Shown in pieces: positions 40,901 through 48,700 of a stretch of DNA of 64,000 nucleotides. A program made the position numbers and the translations under genes. Source of the stretch: Calothrix sp. PCC 6303 (GTDB lineage: Bacteria > Cyanobacteriota > Cyanobacteriia > Cyanobacteriales > Nostocaceae); contig NC_019751.1 in the NCBI RefSeq assembly GCF_000317435.1, forward strand, positions 3,906,001-3,970,000. Direction: 5' to 3'. The notes beneath the pieces were generated by a model. That model saw only the letters and a list, made by a program, of their open reading frames with translations. It did not search any database and was not told where the DNA came from. How positions within the stretch are numbered: the first letter of the stretch is position 1; each line of letters opens with the position of its first letter.

Positions 40901-41095
40901 TATGTGGTTTCTGGTTCTTCGGACAAAACAGTCAAAATCTGGCATTTCTACACAGGAAAGGAAATTGCCACATTTACCGGAGAAGGTAGTATCGGTTGCT
41001 GTGCTATTACCCCCGATGGTACAACAATTATCGCAGGTGATGCATCGGGAAAGGTGCATTTCCTCAAATTAGAAAATATTGAGGTACAGTCATGA
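37934..41095 (+). CDS. WD40 protein with 20 near-identical repeats plus a degenerate 21st
   Basis: The protein has 1053 residues. Residues 1-154 are helical (LRAWLAEKTSEEIEHFLG...), like the linker that joins NACHT to WD40 in single-chain STAND proteins. From residue 155 come 20 WD repeats of 42 residues (pattern GHSDxVxAIAxSxDGKYVVSGSxDxTVKIWE) and a divergent closing unit (FTGEGSIGCCAITPDG). The total of 21 suits three seven-bladed propellers. An insertion after repeat 18 (NKRFFNFIWNWIK) breaks the regular period. A ribosome-binding site (GAGGGG) precedes the ATG inside the upstream gene, supporting a genuine separate start. It is probably the sensor or scaffold of the complex. Confidence 0.88.
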   Translation: MSNLRAWLAEKTSEEIEHFLGESPRLLLDGGDIHKYCDLLSNYDFIEAKIHHCYFGIQTLIEDYKLIDNTEYANHPECNFEAIESLRIISNALFRSFPVITDDKTQLAGQLSGRLCYFQEQDLIKKLLEQISQTNKTCFRCLTGSLTPPGGSPLIRTLTGHSDGVSAIATSNDGKYVVSGSDDDKTVKIWELSTGKEIRTLSGHSDGVSAIATSNDGKYVVSGSDDKTVKIWELSTGKEIRTLSGHSSRVNAIATSNDGKYVVSGSDDKTVKIWELSAGKEIRTLSGHSSRVNAIATSNDGKYVVSGSDDKTVKIWELSTGKEIRTLSGHSDWVNAIAISNDGKYVVSGSRDKTVKIWEFSTGNFIRTLTGHSDWVSAIALSSDGKYVVSGSGDKTVKIWELSAGKAICTLTGHSDWVSALALSRDRKYIVSGSVDKTVKIWELSAGKEIRTLSGHSSRVNAIATSNDGKYVVSGSDDKTVKIWELSTGKEIRTLSGHSDWVNAIATSNDGKYVVSGSRDKTVKIWEFSTGNVIRTLTGHSSRVNAIALSSDGKYVVSGSTDKTVKIWEFSTGNVIRTLTGHSDWVSAIALSSDGKYVVSGSTDKTVKIWEFSTGNVIRTLTGHSSDVRSIALSNDGRYVVSGSSDNTVKIWELRTGEEIRTLTGHSSWVNAIALSSDGKYVVSGSWDNTVKIWELRTRKEIRTLTGHSNGVSAIALSSDGKYVVSGSGDNTVKIWELRTRKEICTLTGHSDWVSAIATSSDGKYVVSGSSDKTVKIWDFYTGNVIRTLTGHSDSVYAVALSRDGKYVVSGSRDKKLKIWELGTGKQVCTLAGHSDSVMAITLSRDGKYVVSGSRDKKLKIWELGTGKEIRTLTGHSHWVSALALRNDGKYVVSGSRDNTVKIWELETINKRFFNFIWNWIKLRKEIRTLTGHSDSVSAIALSSDGKYVVSGSADNTVKIWEFSTGKEIRTLSGHSDSVNAIATSSDGKYVVSGSSDKTVKIWHFYTGKEIATFTGEGSIGCCAITPDGTTIIAGDASGKVHFLKLENIEVQS
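38396..40976 (+). repeat. Tandem 126-bp WD40-coding repeats
   Basis: Twenty in-frame units share long identical blocks even at synonymous positions. A stretch of about 285 bp (repeats 4-5 and the start of 6, from 38761) recurs with few changes 504 bp on, from 39265 (repeats 8-9 and the start of 10), so blocks of four units have been copied. Many units contain GCGATCGC. Confidence 0.9.
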
Positions 41096-42117
41096 ACACC
41101 CCACCTCAATTAGATTTCCAATTTCAAAAAATAATATTAGAAAAAAGCCATAATTTTACTAACTGCGAATTTATTTTTACTGCAATTAATGATTTTCTCC
41201 ACAAATATAACCGGGGTTATTTCACCATCATTGGTTCTCCCGGTAGCGGTAAAAGTGCTATTCTGGCTCAATTTGCTAGTTTCAATCCCCATTCAAATAT
41301 CAATATTATTTATTACAACGCTCAAATAGAAAATAAAAATATTGCTGAAGAATTTCTCAAATATGTTTGTAGTCAATTAATTGAAAAGTTCCATAATTCC
41401 TTGATTACCCCACCCCAACCCTCCCCGCTAGCGGGGAGGGAGCAAGATTCTAACTTCCTTCCGTATAAAGAGAAACAGAGAGGGCAAGATTCTAACTTCC
41501 CCCCGTACACGGGGGGACAGAGGGGGGTTCTTCCCGATAATGCAACGGAGGGAAGTTGGTTTTTGTCCTTATTACTCCAACAAATTAGCGACGAACTCGC
41601 ACCCAACCAAAAGCTAATAATCGCCATTGACGCACTAGATACAATTAACCCCAACAACCAACCACCAGGAACAAACCTGTTATATCTTCCCCGATATCTT
41701 CCCCCAGGTATTTATTTTCTCCTCACCCGTCGTCCCTTCAAAACCGAAAAATCCGGTTTACTCATCGAAGCACCATCGCAAATTCTCGATTTATCCCAAC
41801 ATGACTTAAAAAACTGGGATGATGAACAAGCATTTACCCAACATTGGCAGCAAATGCAAGGTGAGGGTTTCTCAGATATTGCTATGAAAATATTGCAGGT
41901 TCTCGCAACTCCCGAAAATGAAGGTATATCAGCAAGTACAATACTTCAAAGGATTCACCAGACAAATCCACCAACTCTTGATGCAGATATATTTGATGTG
42001 GAAGAAGTTTTGGAAAATTGGTTTGAGTTTTTACAACAGCATCAAGTAAATAAAGAAATCCGATACAGTTTGTATCATCCTAACTTTCGTAATTGGTTAG
42101 CAGAAAAATTGAGTTAA
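41092..42117 (+). CDS. Second NACHT-type NTPase, without sensor domain
   Basis: The 341-residue protein is a paralogue of the HTH-NACHT protein. Walker A is GSPGSGKSA from residue 48, Walker B is LIIAIDALD, and the sensor-like YFLLTRRPF and the ending RYSLYHPNFRNWLAEK line up with FILTRRPY and RFYHESFREFLHRRD. It lacks both the HTH and any repeat domain. ATG overlaps the WD40 stop (ATGA), with TTGAGG upstream as ribosome-binding site. Residues ~105-156 are foreign: a translated palindromic repeat and two 14-residue units (QDSNFLPYKEKQRG and QDSNFPPYTGGQRG) inserted between the NTPase motifs. It may share the WD40 subunit with the first NTPase. Confidence 0.78.
   Translation: MNTPPQLDFQFQKIILEKSHNFTNCEFIFTAINDFLHKYNRGYFTIIGSPGSGKSAILAQFASFNPHSNINIIYYNAQIENKNIAEEFLKYVCSQLIEKFHNSLITPPQPSPLAGREQDSNFLPYKEKQRGQDSNFPPYTGGQRGVLPDNATEGSWFLSLLLQQISDELAPNQKLIIAIDALDTINPNNQPPGTNLLYLPRYLPPGIYFLLTRRPFKTEKSGLLIEAPSQILDLSQHDLKNWDDEQAFTQHWQQMQGEGFSDIAMKILQVLATPENEGISASTILQRIHQTNPPTLDADIFDVEEVLENWFEFLQQHQVNKEIRYSLYHPNFRNWLAEKLS
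41405..41560 (+). repeat. Palindromic repeat cluster inserted in frame in the NACHT gene
   Basis: CCCTCCCCGCTAGCGGGGAG at 41420 starts the same palindrome found around the 50.1-50.3 kb MITE. It is followed by two 42-bp tandem units beginning CAAGATTCTAACTTCC, then GC-rich filler. The insertion keeps the reading frame. Confidence 0.8.
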
Positions 42118-42184
42118 ACCTTGTCTGCTTGGAGAATTGTAGTTTTAATTGCCAAGACTCAATGATGGCATTTCCCAGCGCTAG

Positions 42185-42203
42185 GCGTAGTTTACCACCG
42201 TAG
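42185..42203 (+). repeat. Right arm of the 19-bp inverted repeat flanking the STAND cassette
   Basis: GCGTAGTTTACCACCGTAG is an exact inverse of 35952-35970 and identical to 30483-30501. The rest of the 42118-42368 spacer holds HIP1 octamers, the CCGCAAGCTTCGCT block and the glmS promoter region. Confidence 0.75.
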
Positions 42204-42368
42204 GCGATCGCTTAAAATTTGTATGTTAGATCTTGAGTGCGATCGCTTATTACGTCCCGCAAGCTTCGCTTAAAACTCTAAACGTTACTTTCTAACCTCA
42301 GATGATCGTTCCAGTAGCTCATTAATACTGCTTGTATAATAGACGGGAACAGTAGAGTGGTGTTAGCA

Positions 42369-44276
42369 ATGTGCGGAATCGTAGGATATATCGGGACTCA
42401 AGCAGCGACGGAAATATTATTAGCTGGACTAGAAAAGCTGGAATACCGGGGTTATGACTCCGCAGGTATTGCCACAATTTGGGAAGGTGAAGTTAATTGT
42501 GTTCGGGCTAAAGGAAAATTAGTTAATCTCCGTTCTAAGTTGGAACAGGTAGATTCCCCAGCACCAATTGGTATCGGACATACTCGGTGGGCAACCCACG
42601 GGAAACCGGAGGAACATAATGCCCATCCCCATATGGATACAACTAATCGTATCGCAGTTGTCCAAAATGGGATTATTGAAAATTACCGGGAACTGCGCGA
42701 ACAATTAAAGAGTTCGGGAGTTGAGTTTCGTTCGGAAACCGATACCGAAGTCATCCCCCATTTAATTTCTCAGTTTTTCCTCGAAGAAATCGCCGTCTCT
42801 GAAGATACTAATTCTGCTACTTCGCCATTTTTTGTCGCAGTCCTGAAGACTGTAAATCAACTGGAAGGTGCATTTGCCATTGCCGCAATTTCCGCAGACT
42901 GCCCTGATGAATTAATTGTAGTTCGTCAGCAGGCACCTTTAGTTATTGGTTTTGGGCAGGGTGAATTTTTCTGTGCTTCCGATACACCTGCTATTGTTGC
43001 TTACACCCGTGCTGTATTACCTCTGGAAAATGGCGAAATCGCCCGTCTCACACCACTAGGGGTAGAAGTTTACGACTTTTCTGGTAGAAGGTTGAAAAAA
43101 CAACCTAGATTATTGAATTTGAGTCCCACCATGGTGGAAAAACAGGGATTCAAACACTTTATGCTCAAAGAAATCTATGAGCAACCAGAAGTTGTCCGTG
43201 CTAGCCTGAATGCTTATTTTAATCTTGATTGGAAAGCTGAAACAAACCAAGATTCTCCCATCAATCTTGGTATTCCTGCCGAACTTTACGCAGATTTAGA
43301 ACAAATTCAAATAGTTGCCTGCGGTACGAGTTGGCACGCGGCACTTGTGGGTAAATACTTACTGGAACAGTTAGCAGATATCCCTACTCAAGTTCAATAT
43401 GCCTCTGAATTTCGTTACTCACCTGCCCCTGTAACAGCCAACACCATTACTATTGGGGTGACTCAATCAGGGGAGACAGCCGACACCATCGCCGCCCTAG
43501 CAATGGAAAATGATCGCCGCCAAGGTCGAGAAAGTAAGTATCAAGCGAAACTACTAGGTATTACCAATCGTCCCGAAAGCAGTTTGGGACATATGGTACC
43601 CCACATCATTAATACTCTGGCGGGAATTGAAATTGGTGTTGCTGCAACCAAAACATTTATTGCTCAATTAATGGCATTTTATGCTTTGGCGTTAGATTTG
43701 GGCTATCGTCGCCAAAGTATCCCAGGGGAATTGATGGAGGAGATTCTAGAAGGATTGCGACAAATCCCGGCAGAAATTGAATCTACCTTGGAACAGCAAG
43801 AAAAACTCACCGAACATTTAGCCCATGAATTCGCCGAAACCCAAGATTTCATCTTTTTGGGTAGGGGAATCAACTTCCCCATTGCCTTAGAAGGGGCTTT
43901 GAAATTAAAGGAAATCAGCTATATTCACGCTGAGGGATACCCAGCAGGGGAAATGAAACACGGACCCATCGCCTTACTAGATGCTAAGGTTCCAGTGGTG
44001 GCGATCGCAATGCCGGGAAGTGTCTATGAAAAGGTGATTTCTAATTCTCAAGAAGCCAAAGCTAGAGATTCTCGGTTAATTGGTGTCACACCTATTACAG
44101 ATGGGGAAGCTGGAGAAATTTTTAATGATTTGCTGCCTGTGGCGAATGTTGATGAGTTATTATCACCAATTCTCACGGTGATTCCACTGCAACTATTGGC
44201 GTATCATATCGCTGCTAGACGTGGTTTGGATGTGGATCAGCCAAGAAACTTGGCAAAAAGTGTTACAGTTGAATAG
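42369..44276 (+). CDS. glmS: Glutamine-fructose-6-phosphate aminotransferase
   Basis: The enzyme makes glucosamine-6-phosphate from fructose-6-phosphate and glutamine, the entry to peptidoglycan and lipopolysaccharide amino sugars. ATG at 42369 is chosen because it exposes Cys as the catalytic N-terminal nucleophile (MCGIVGYIG); the frame is open four codons further. The glutaminase half ends near residue 240. Two SIS domains follow (CGTSWHAALVGKYLLE and the later GRGINFPIALEGALKLKE), and the usual C-terminal LAKSVTVE is present. The length of 635 residues is normal. No glmS ribozyme is evident upstream. Confidence 0.96.
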   Translation: MCGIVGYIGTQAATEILLAGLEKLEYRGYDSAGIATIWEGEVNCVRAKGKLVNLRSKLEQVDSPAPIGIGHTRWATHGKPEEHNAHPHMDTTNRIAVVQNGIIENYRELREQLKSSGVEFRSETDTEVIPHLISQFFLEEIAVSEDTNSATSPFFVAVLKTVNQLEGAFAIAAISADCPDELIVVRQQAPLVIGFGQGEFFCASDTPAIVAYTRAVLPLENGEIARLTPLGVEVYDFSGRRLKKQPRLLNLSPTMVEKQGFKHFMLKEIYEQPEVVRASLNAYFNLDWKAETNQDSPINLGIPAELYADLEQIQIVACGTSWHAALVGKYLLEQLADIPTQVQYASEFRYSPAPVTANTITIGVTQSGETADTIAALAMENDRRQGRESKYQAKLLGITNRPESSLGHMVPHIINTLAGIEIGVAATKTFIAQLMAFYALALDLGYRRQSIPGELMEEILEGLRQIPAEIESTLEQQEKLTEHLAHEFAETQDFIFLGRGINFPIALEGALKLKEISYIHAEGYPAGEMKHGPIALLDAKVPVVAIAMPGSVYEKVISNSQEAKARDSRLIGVTPITDGEAGEIFNDLLPVANVDELLSPILTVIPLQLLAYHIAARRGLDVDQPRNLAKSVTVE

Positions 44277-44392
44277 CGTACAAATACTGAGATAGTTGGC
44301 ATAGAACCTTTGTTTATCGTTCTTTTAAATTATCTCAATATCTTATTATACTAATTTTTGCTGTGAAATCAATTTGATTCTTGATCACAGTA

Positions 44393-44425
44393 AGCGATCG
44401 CACTTCCAAAAGAAATGCGATCGCT
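44393..44425. repeat. Hairpin built of two HIP1-containing arms
   Basis: AGCGATCGCA and TGCGATCGCT form a perfect 10-bp stem with a 13-nt loop, 116 bases past glmS. It could limit read-through but has only a short T run; it may simply be an inverted HIP1 pair. Confidence 0.6.
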
Positions 44426-44563
44426 TTGACTATTGACTAGGTTGCATTCACAGCGAAGGATTAAATTCCACAATTAATCGAATTCGACGGGATTGCGCGG
44501 AGCGCTTTGAGAAGTCGGCGAGATTAGAAGCGATAATAAAAGATAATTTATGCGGTTTGGGTT

Positions 44564-45610
44564 ATGGCGGATAAATTATCACTAATGGATAGCTATGATG
44601 AATTTTTGCGGGAGTTAAAAGAACGTATACGCAGCGCTCAAATCAAAGCAGCTTTATCTGTTAACCGTGAGTTAGTGTTACTTTATTGGCAAATTGGACG
44701 CGAAATTATCATCAGACAGCAACAGCAGGGATGGGGTGCAAAAGTTATTGAACGTCTCGCTCAAGATTTAAAAGCAGCTTTCCCAGATATGAAAGGATTC
44801 TCCGCCCGGAATCTTAAGTATATGCGAGCTTTTACTGAGGCTTACCCAGATGAGCAAATTGTGCAACAGGTTGTTGCACTAATTCCTTGGGGACATAATG
44901 TCCGTATTTTGGATGCTGTCAAAGACTTTTCAGTTAGACTCTGGTATGTCCAAAAAACTATAGAAAATGGCTGGAGTCGAAATATATTAGTGCATCAGAT
45001 GGAAAGTGGGTTATATCACCGTCAAGGCAAGGCGACTACTAATTTTGAAAATACCTTACCAAAACCACAATCTGAACTAGCGCAACAATTATTAAAAGAC
45101 CCCTATAATTTTGATTTTCTCAGTTTAGGAAAAGAAGCGCAAGAACGCGATTTAGAAAAGGCTTTAATAGAACATATTCGTGATTTTTTATTAGAATTAG
45201 GGGTTGGTTTTGCCTTTGTTGGCAGCCAATATCACTTGGAAGTTGGAAACCAAGATTTTTATATAGATTTATTGTTTTATCATTTACATTTACGCTGTTA
45301 TGTGGTGATTGATTTAAAAATTGAAGACTTTAAACCTGAGTTTTCCGGAAAAATGAGTTTTTACGTTTCGGCTGTCGATGATTTATTACGTCATCCAGAT
45401 GATAAACCAACAATTGGCATGATTTTATGTAAGACGAAGAATCAAACAATTGTAGAATATGCTCTGCGGGAAATGAATAAACCAATTGGAGTTTCAACTT
45501 ATCAGCTACGGGATATTTTACCGGAACAATTGCAAGGAAGTTTACCCACAATTAAGCAATTGGAGGCAGAACTGGAGGCTTTATCTGTGGATGTTGAGGA
45601 TGAAGAATGA
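44564..45610 (+). CDS. PD-(D/E)XK nuclease-domain protein (DUF1016, YhcG/RpnC-like)
   Basis: The protein has 348 residues. The N-terminal half matches the DUF1016 helical domain (VNRELVLLYWQIGREIIIRQQQQGWG, then FSARNLKYMRAFTEAYP). The C-terminal half is a PD-(D/E)XK nuclease fold with DFYIDLLFYHLHLRCYVVIDLKI, which supplies the Asp and D-x-K elements. Related proteins sit in restriction and mobile-element neighbourhoods and promote DNA exchange or cleavage. It lies alone between the two STAND/WD40 loci, without a methylase or partner. A defence role is inferred from family and position. Confidence 0.87.
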   Translation: MADKLSLMDSYDEFLRELKERIRSAQIKAALSVNRELVLLYWQIGREIIIRQQQQGWGAKVIERLAQDLKAAFPDMKGFSARNLKYMRAFTEAYPDEQIVQQVVALIPWGHNVRILDAVKDFSVRLWYVQKTIENGWSRNILVHQMESGLYHRQGKATTNFENTLPKPQSELAQQLLKDPYNFDFLSLGKEAQERDLEKALIEHIRDFLLELGVGFAFVGSQYHLEVGNQDFYIDLLFYHLHLRCYVVIDLKIEDFKPEFSGKMSFYVSAVDDLLRHPDDKPTIGMILCKTKNQTIVEYALREMNKPIGVSTYQLRDILPEQLQGSLPTIKQLEAELEALSVDVEDEE

Positions 45611-45736
45611 TAACTATGTTTTCATGCCTAATCGATAAACCTATGCAAGGACATGGATTAATGCAAGCTTGGCACTAATTGAGAAAATTATCTTGATTTC
45701 CACCATTGTGACCAATTTTGAATCATATTATTAGCG

Positions 45737-48700
45737 CTATTCCACAGTTCTTCGATCCTTAACTTCCTGTGCTTTCGTCTCAGGGTCAAATTTTAACTGC
45801 GGATTCCACTTCTGTGCTTGCTGGAATTTAGTCACCGCAGCCTCAGCATCCCCATTTCTCGCTAGTTCTTCCCCTTGAACCACCAACATCTCAGCAGCCC
45901 TAGCTAAAACAGATGGACTTTGGCATGACTTTAAATCGCCTAAAACTTCAGCACGGAAAGGTAAATAGTTATCTAAACGACTACAAGCACTTTTAACTAA
46001 ATTATTAAAATCTAAATCCCATAAAATGACTTTTTTGTCGTCACTAGCAGAAGCGAGGGTTTTGCCGTCGGCACTCCATGCCACACCATAGACGTGATCG
46101 CTATGCCCATTCAGGGTTTTGAGTGGTTTACCCGTGGTTGCATCCCAGAGTTTGATGGTATTATCCCAACTAGCAGAAGCGAGGGTTTTGCCGTCGGCAC
46201 TCCATGCCACACCATAGACCGCATCGCTATGCCCAGCAAGGGTTTTGAGTGGTTTACCCATGGTTGCATCCCAGAGTTTGATGGTATTGTCCAAACTAGC
46301 AGAAGCGAGGGTTTTGCCGTCGGCACTCCATGCCACACTTATGACCCCATCGCTATGCCCAGTGAGGGTTTTGAGTGGTTTACCCGTGGTTTCATCCCAG
46401 AGTTTGATGGTTGTGTCCGAACTAGCAGAAGCGAGGGTTTTGCCGTCGGCACTCCATGCCACACCATTGACCGCAGAGCTATGCCCAGTTAGGGTTTTTA
46501 GTAGTTTACCCGTGGTTGCATCCCAGAGTTTGATGGTTGTGTCCGAACTAGCAGAAGCGAGGGTTTTGCCGTCGGCATTCCATACCACACCTCTGACCCT
46601 ATCGCTATGCCCAGTTAGGGTTTTGAGTGGTTTAATCGTGGTTGCATCCCAGATTTTGATGGTTTTGTCGCCACTAGCAGAAGCGAGGGTTTTGCCGTCG
46701 GCACTCCATGCCACACCATTGACCGCATCGCTATGCCCAATCAGGGTTGTGCGTTCAGTAAATGGATAATTTGAATGTACAGCTTCTCGTAATGCTGCTG
46801 TCGTCTGCATCTGGTTGGCTGTTGTGACCCCTTTTCCTTGTTTTAGGGTTCCTGCTACTTTTAAAGCTGCAATTGAAGCATCACGAGTTTCCCCAGAATT
46901 AAAAAGTGCATCGGAAGAATTTAGCTGTGCTTCCACTGCGTTAACATCAGCTTGTTGTCTTTGCTCATCAGCTTGTTGTTTTTGCTTATTTGCTTCCCAT
47001 GCTTGATAACCTGCCGTTACAGACAATAAAGCCAGACCAAATCCCGCAACTATTGAACCAGTCAAAGCACGTTTGAGAAATTTATTTAACTTGGTTTCGC
47101 TGATTTTCCTTTGTTCCCTTTCCTTCTCCAATTCATCCATCAACACCTTTAATTTTGGTTCCTGTTGCTGACGAATAAACACAGCAATATAATCATGAAC
47201 CAATTGATAACGGTCATCAGTTTTTTCTGGCAACAACAACACCAACCCAGATTTAACTAAAATCTCTACAACTAAATTTAATTGGTGAATATCTAATCCA
47301 TGAGAACTATTAACCAATTCCTCTAAATCTCGCTCTAATTCCGCACGAGTTTTCAACGGACGAGTTCCTTTATCATCCGTCAGGGAATACAACAAAAATT
47401 CTGCCACCTGCATATTTTCTGTACCGCAGTTTTTCACAACTGCTTGCAAGTAGCGCTTAACTAATTCTTCCTTGGCTTTCTCACCACTTTGATTACCTAA
47501 TAAATCATATTTCGCCAAAGTATTAATATTCTCAGCTTGCAATTGTGCCCCCACAATTTGCAACTCAATTGGACGCACTTCTCCCCAGGAACCCGCTAAA
47601 TCCTCCACCAATTTATCAACTAAAGCAGCTTCCAAAGGAAAATTTGCACCCTCAGTTAAACGCTGAATAATTGATTTGGCATCGTCAGGTTTAAAATTTC
47701 CCAATTCATACAAAACATTACTGCTGAGAATATCATTACCAATAATATTCATACTTGATAATTTGTTGCATTCCAACAAATAATGCAAATAATCCACCCG
47801 CAACGACAAAATTACCTTTACCGAAAGAAGATTGAGATAATCAGCCAAAAATCCAAAAAATTCTAGCCTTTGTTCTGGTTCCGTGCAAACAAAGAAAAAT
47901 TCCTCAAACTGGTCAAAAATTAAAACCGTGCGAATATTACGCTGTTCAATTTCTGTTAATTTCTCAAATATCGTAGAACCTAACCCTTCAAATCCAATTT
48001 GTTTTGCTAATTCTTCCTGCCAATTCGTGTAAACTCGCATTACCACAGGTAAATTATCTTTAATCCCAATCGCTTTATTTTTCAAAGCTGGCTCAAGTCC
48101 CGCATTTACCAGCGAACTCTTACCCACACCCGACTGTCCATAAATTACCGTTAACTTATGCTGAGTATCACCAACACGTTCAACTAATCTTTCTACATCC
48201 AATTGACGAGTAGATGCAGCTATTTCCGGCGCGACTTTTTCGCTATATTTATTATGTTGAATATTTCTCTGATTTTCTGTACTAAAACCATCACCTTTAA
48301 ATGACTGCAATCTTCCCGCACCAATAAAAGCCCGTAAACCAAATTGCTGTTCGACAGAAAATTGCTCTTGTTTAATATCATAAGCTTTGAGATATTCTTT
48401 CTGCTCAAAATACAGTTTTTGTAAATAGTTTAATATATCTAGATAAAGTCTTACGTCTGCTAGAGGTTTGCTTAGTTCCCTCGCTGTTTCTAAATTGCTA
48501 ATTGCTTCTGATTTCTCACCTAAATAATATTGAGACTTAGCTAAAATACATAGATATAGACCTCTCTCCAAACCTCTCTCCTGCGAGGAGAGAGGCTTTA
48601 AATTTTCCCTCATTCCCATGCTCTGCGTGGGAACGGATTCACCGAGGCTCTGCCTCGATTCTCTAACAAGAGGCAGAGCCTCTGAGAAAGTCATTTCCAG

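Noticed and set aside
38396-40976. Regular direct repeats suggesting a CRISPR array
   Set aside because: The period is 126 bp, the units are coding and in frame, and there are no short repeats separated by unique spacers.
36561-41095. Interpretation of the HTH-NACHT and WD40 genes as one gene broken by a frameshift
   Set aside because: The junction is an exact ATGA overlap with its own ribosome-binding site, both parts are otherwise intact, and the next junction has the same form. Sequencing error cannot be fully excluded.
42204-42368. A glmS ribozyme upstream of glmS
   Set aside because: I see no glmS ribozyme-like core in the spacer, and its HIP1 and repeat content explains the visible structure.
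46094-46769. Plus-strand open frames of 132 and 174 codons over the second WD40 array
   Set aside because: Repeat-derived antisense shadows of the WD40 units of the 45737-49978 gene.
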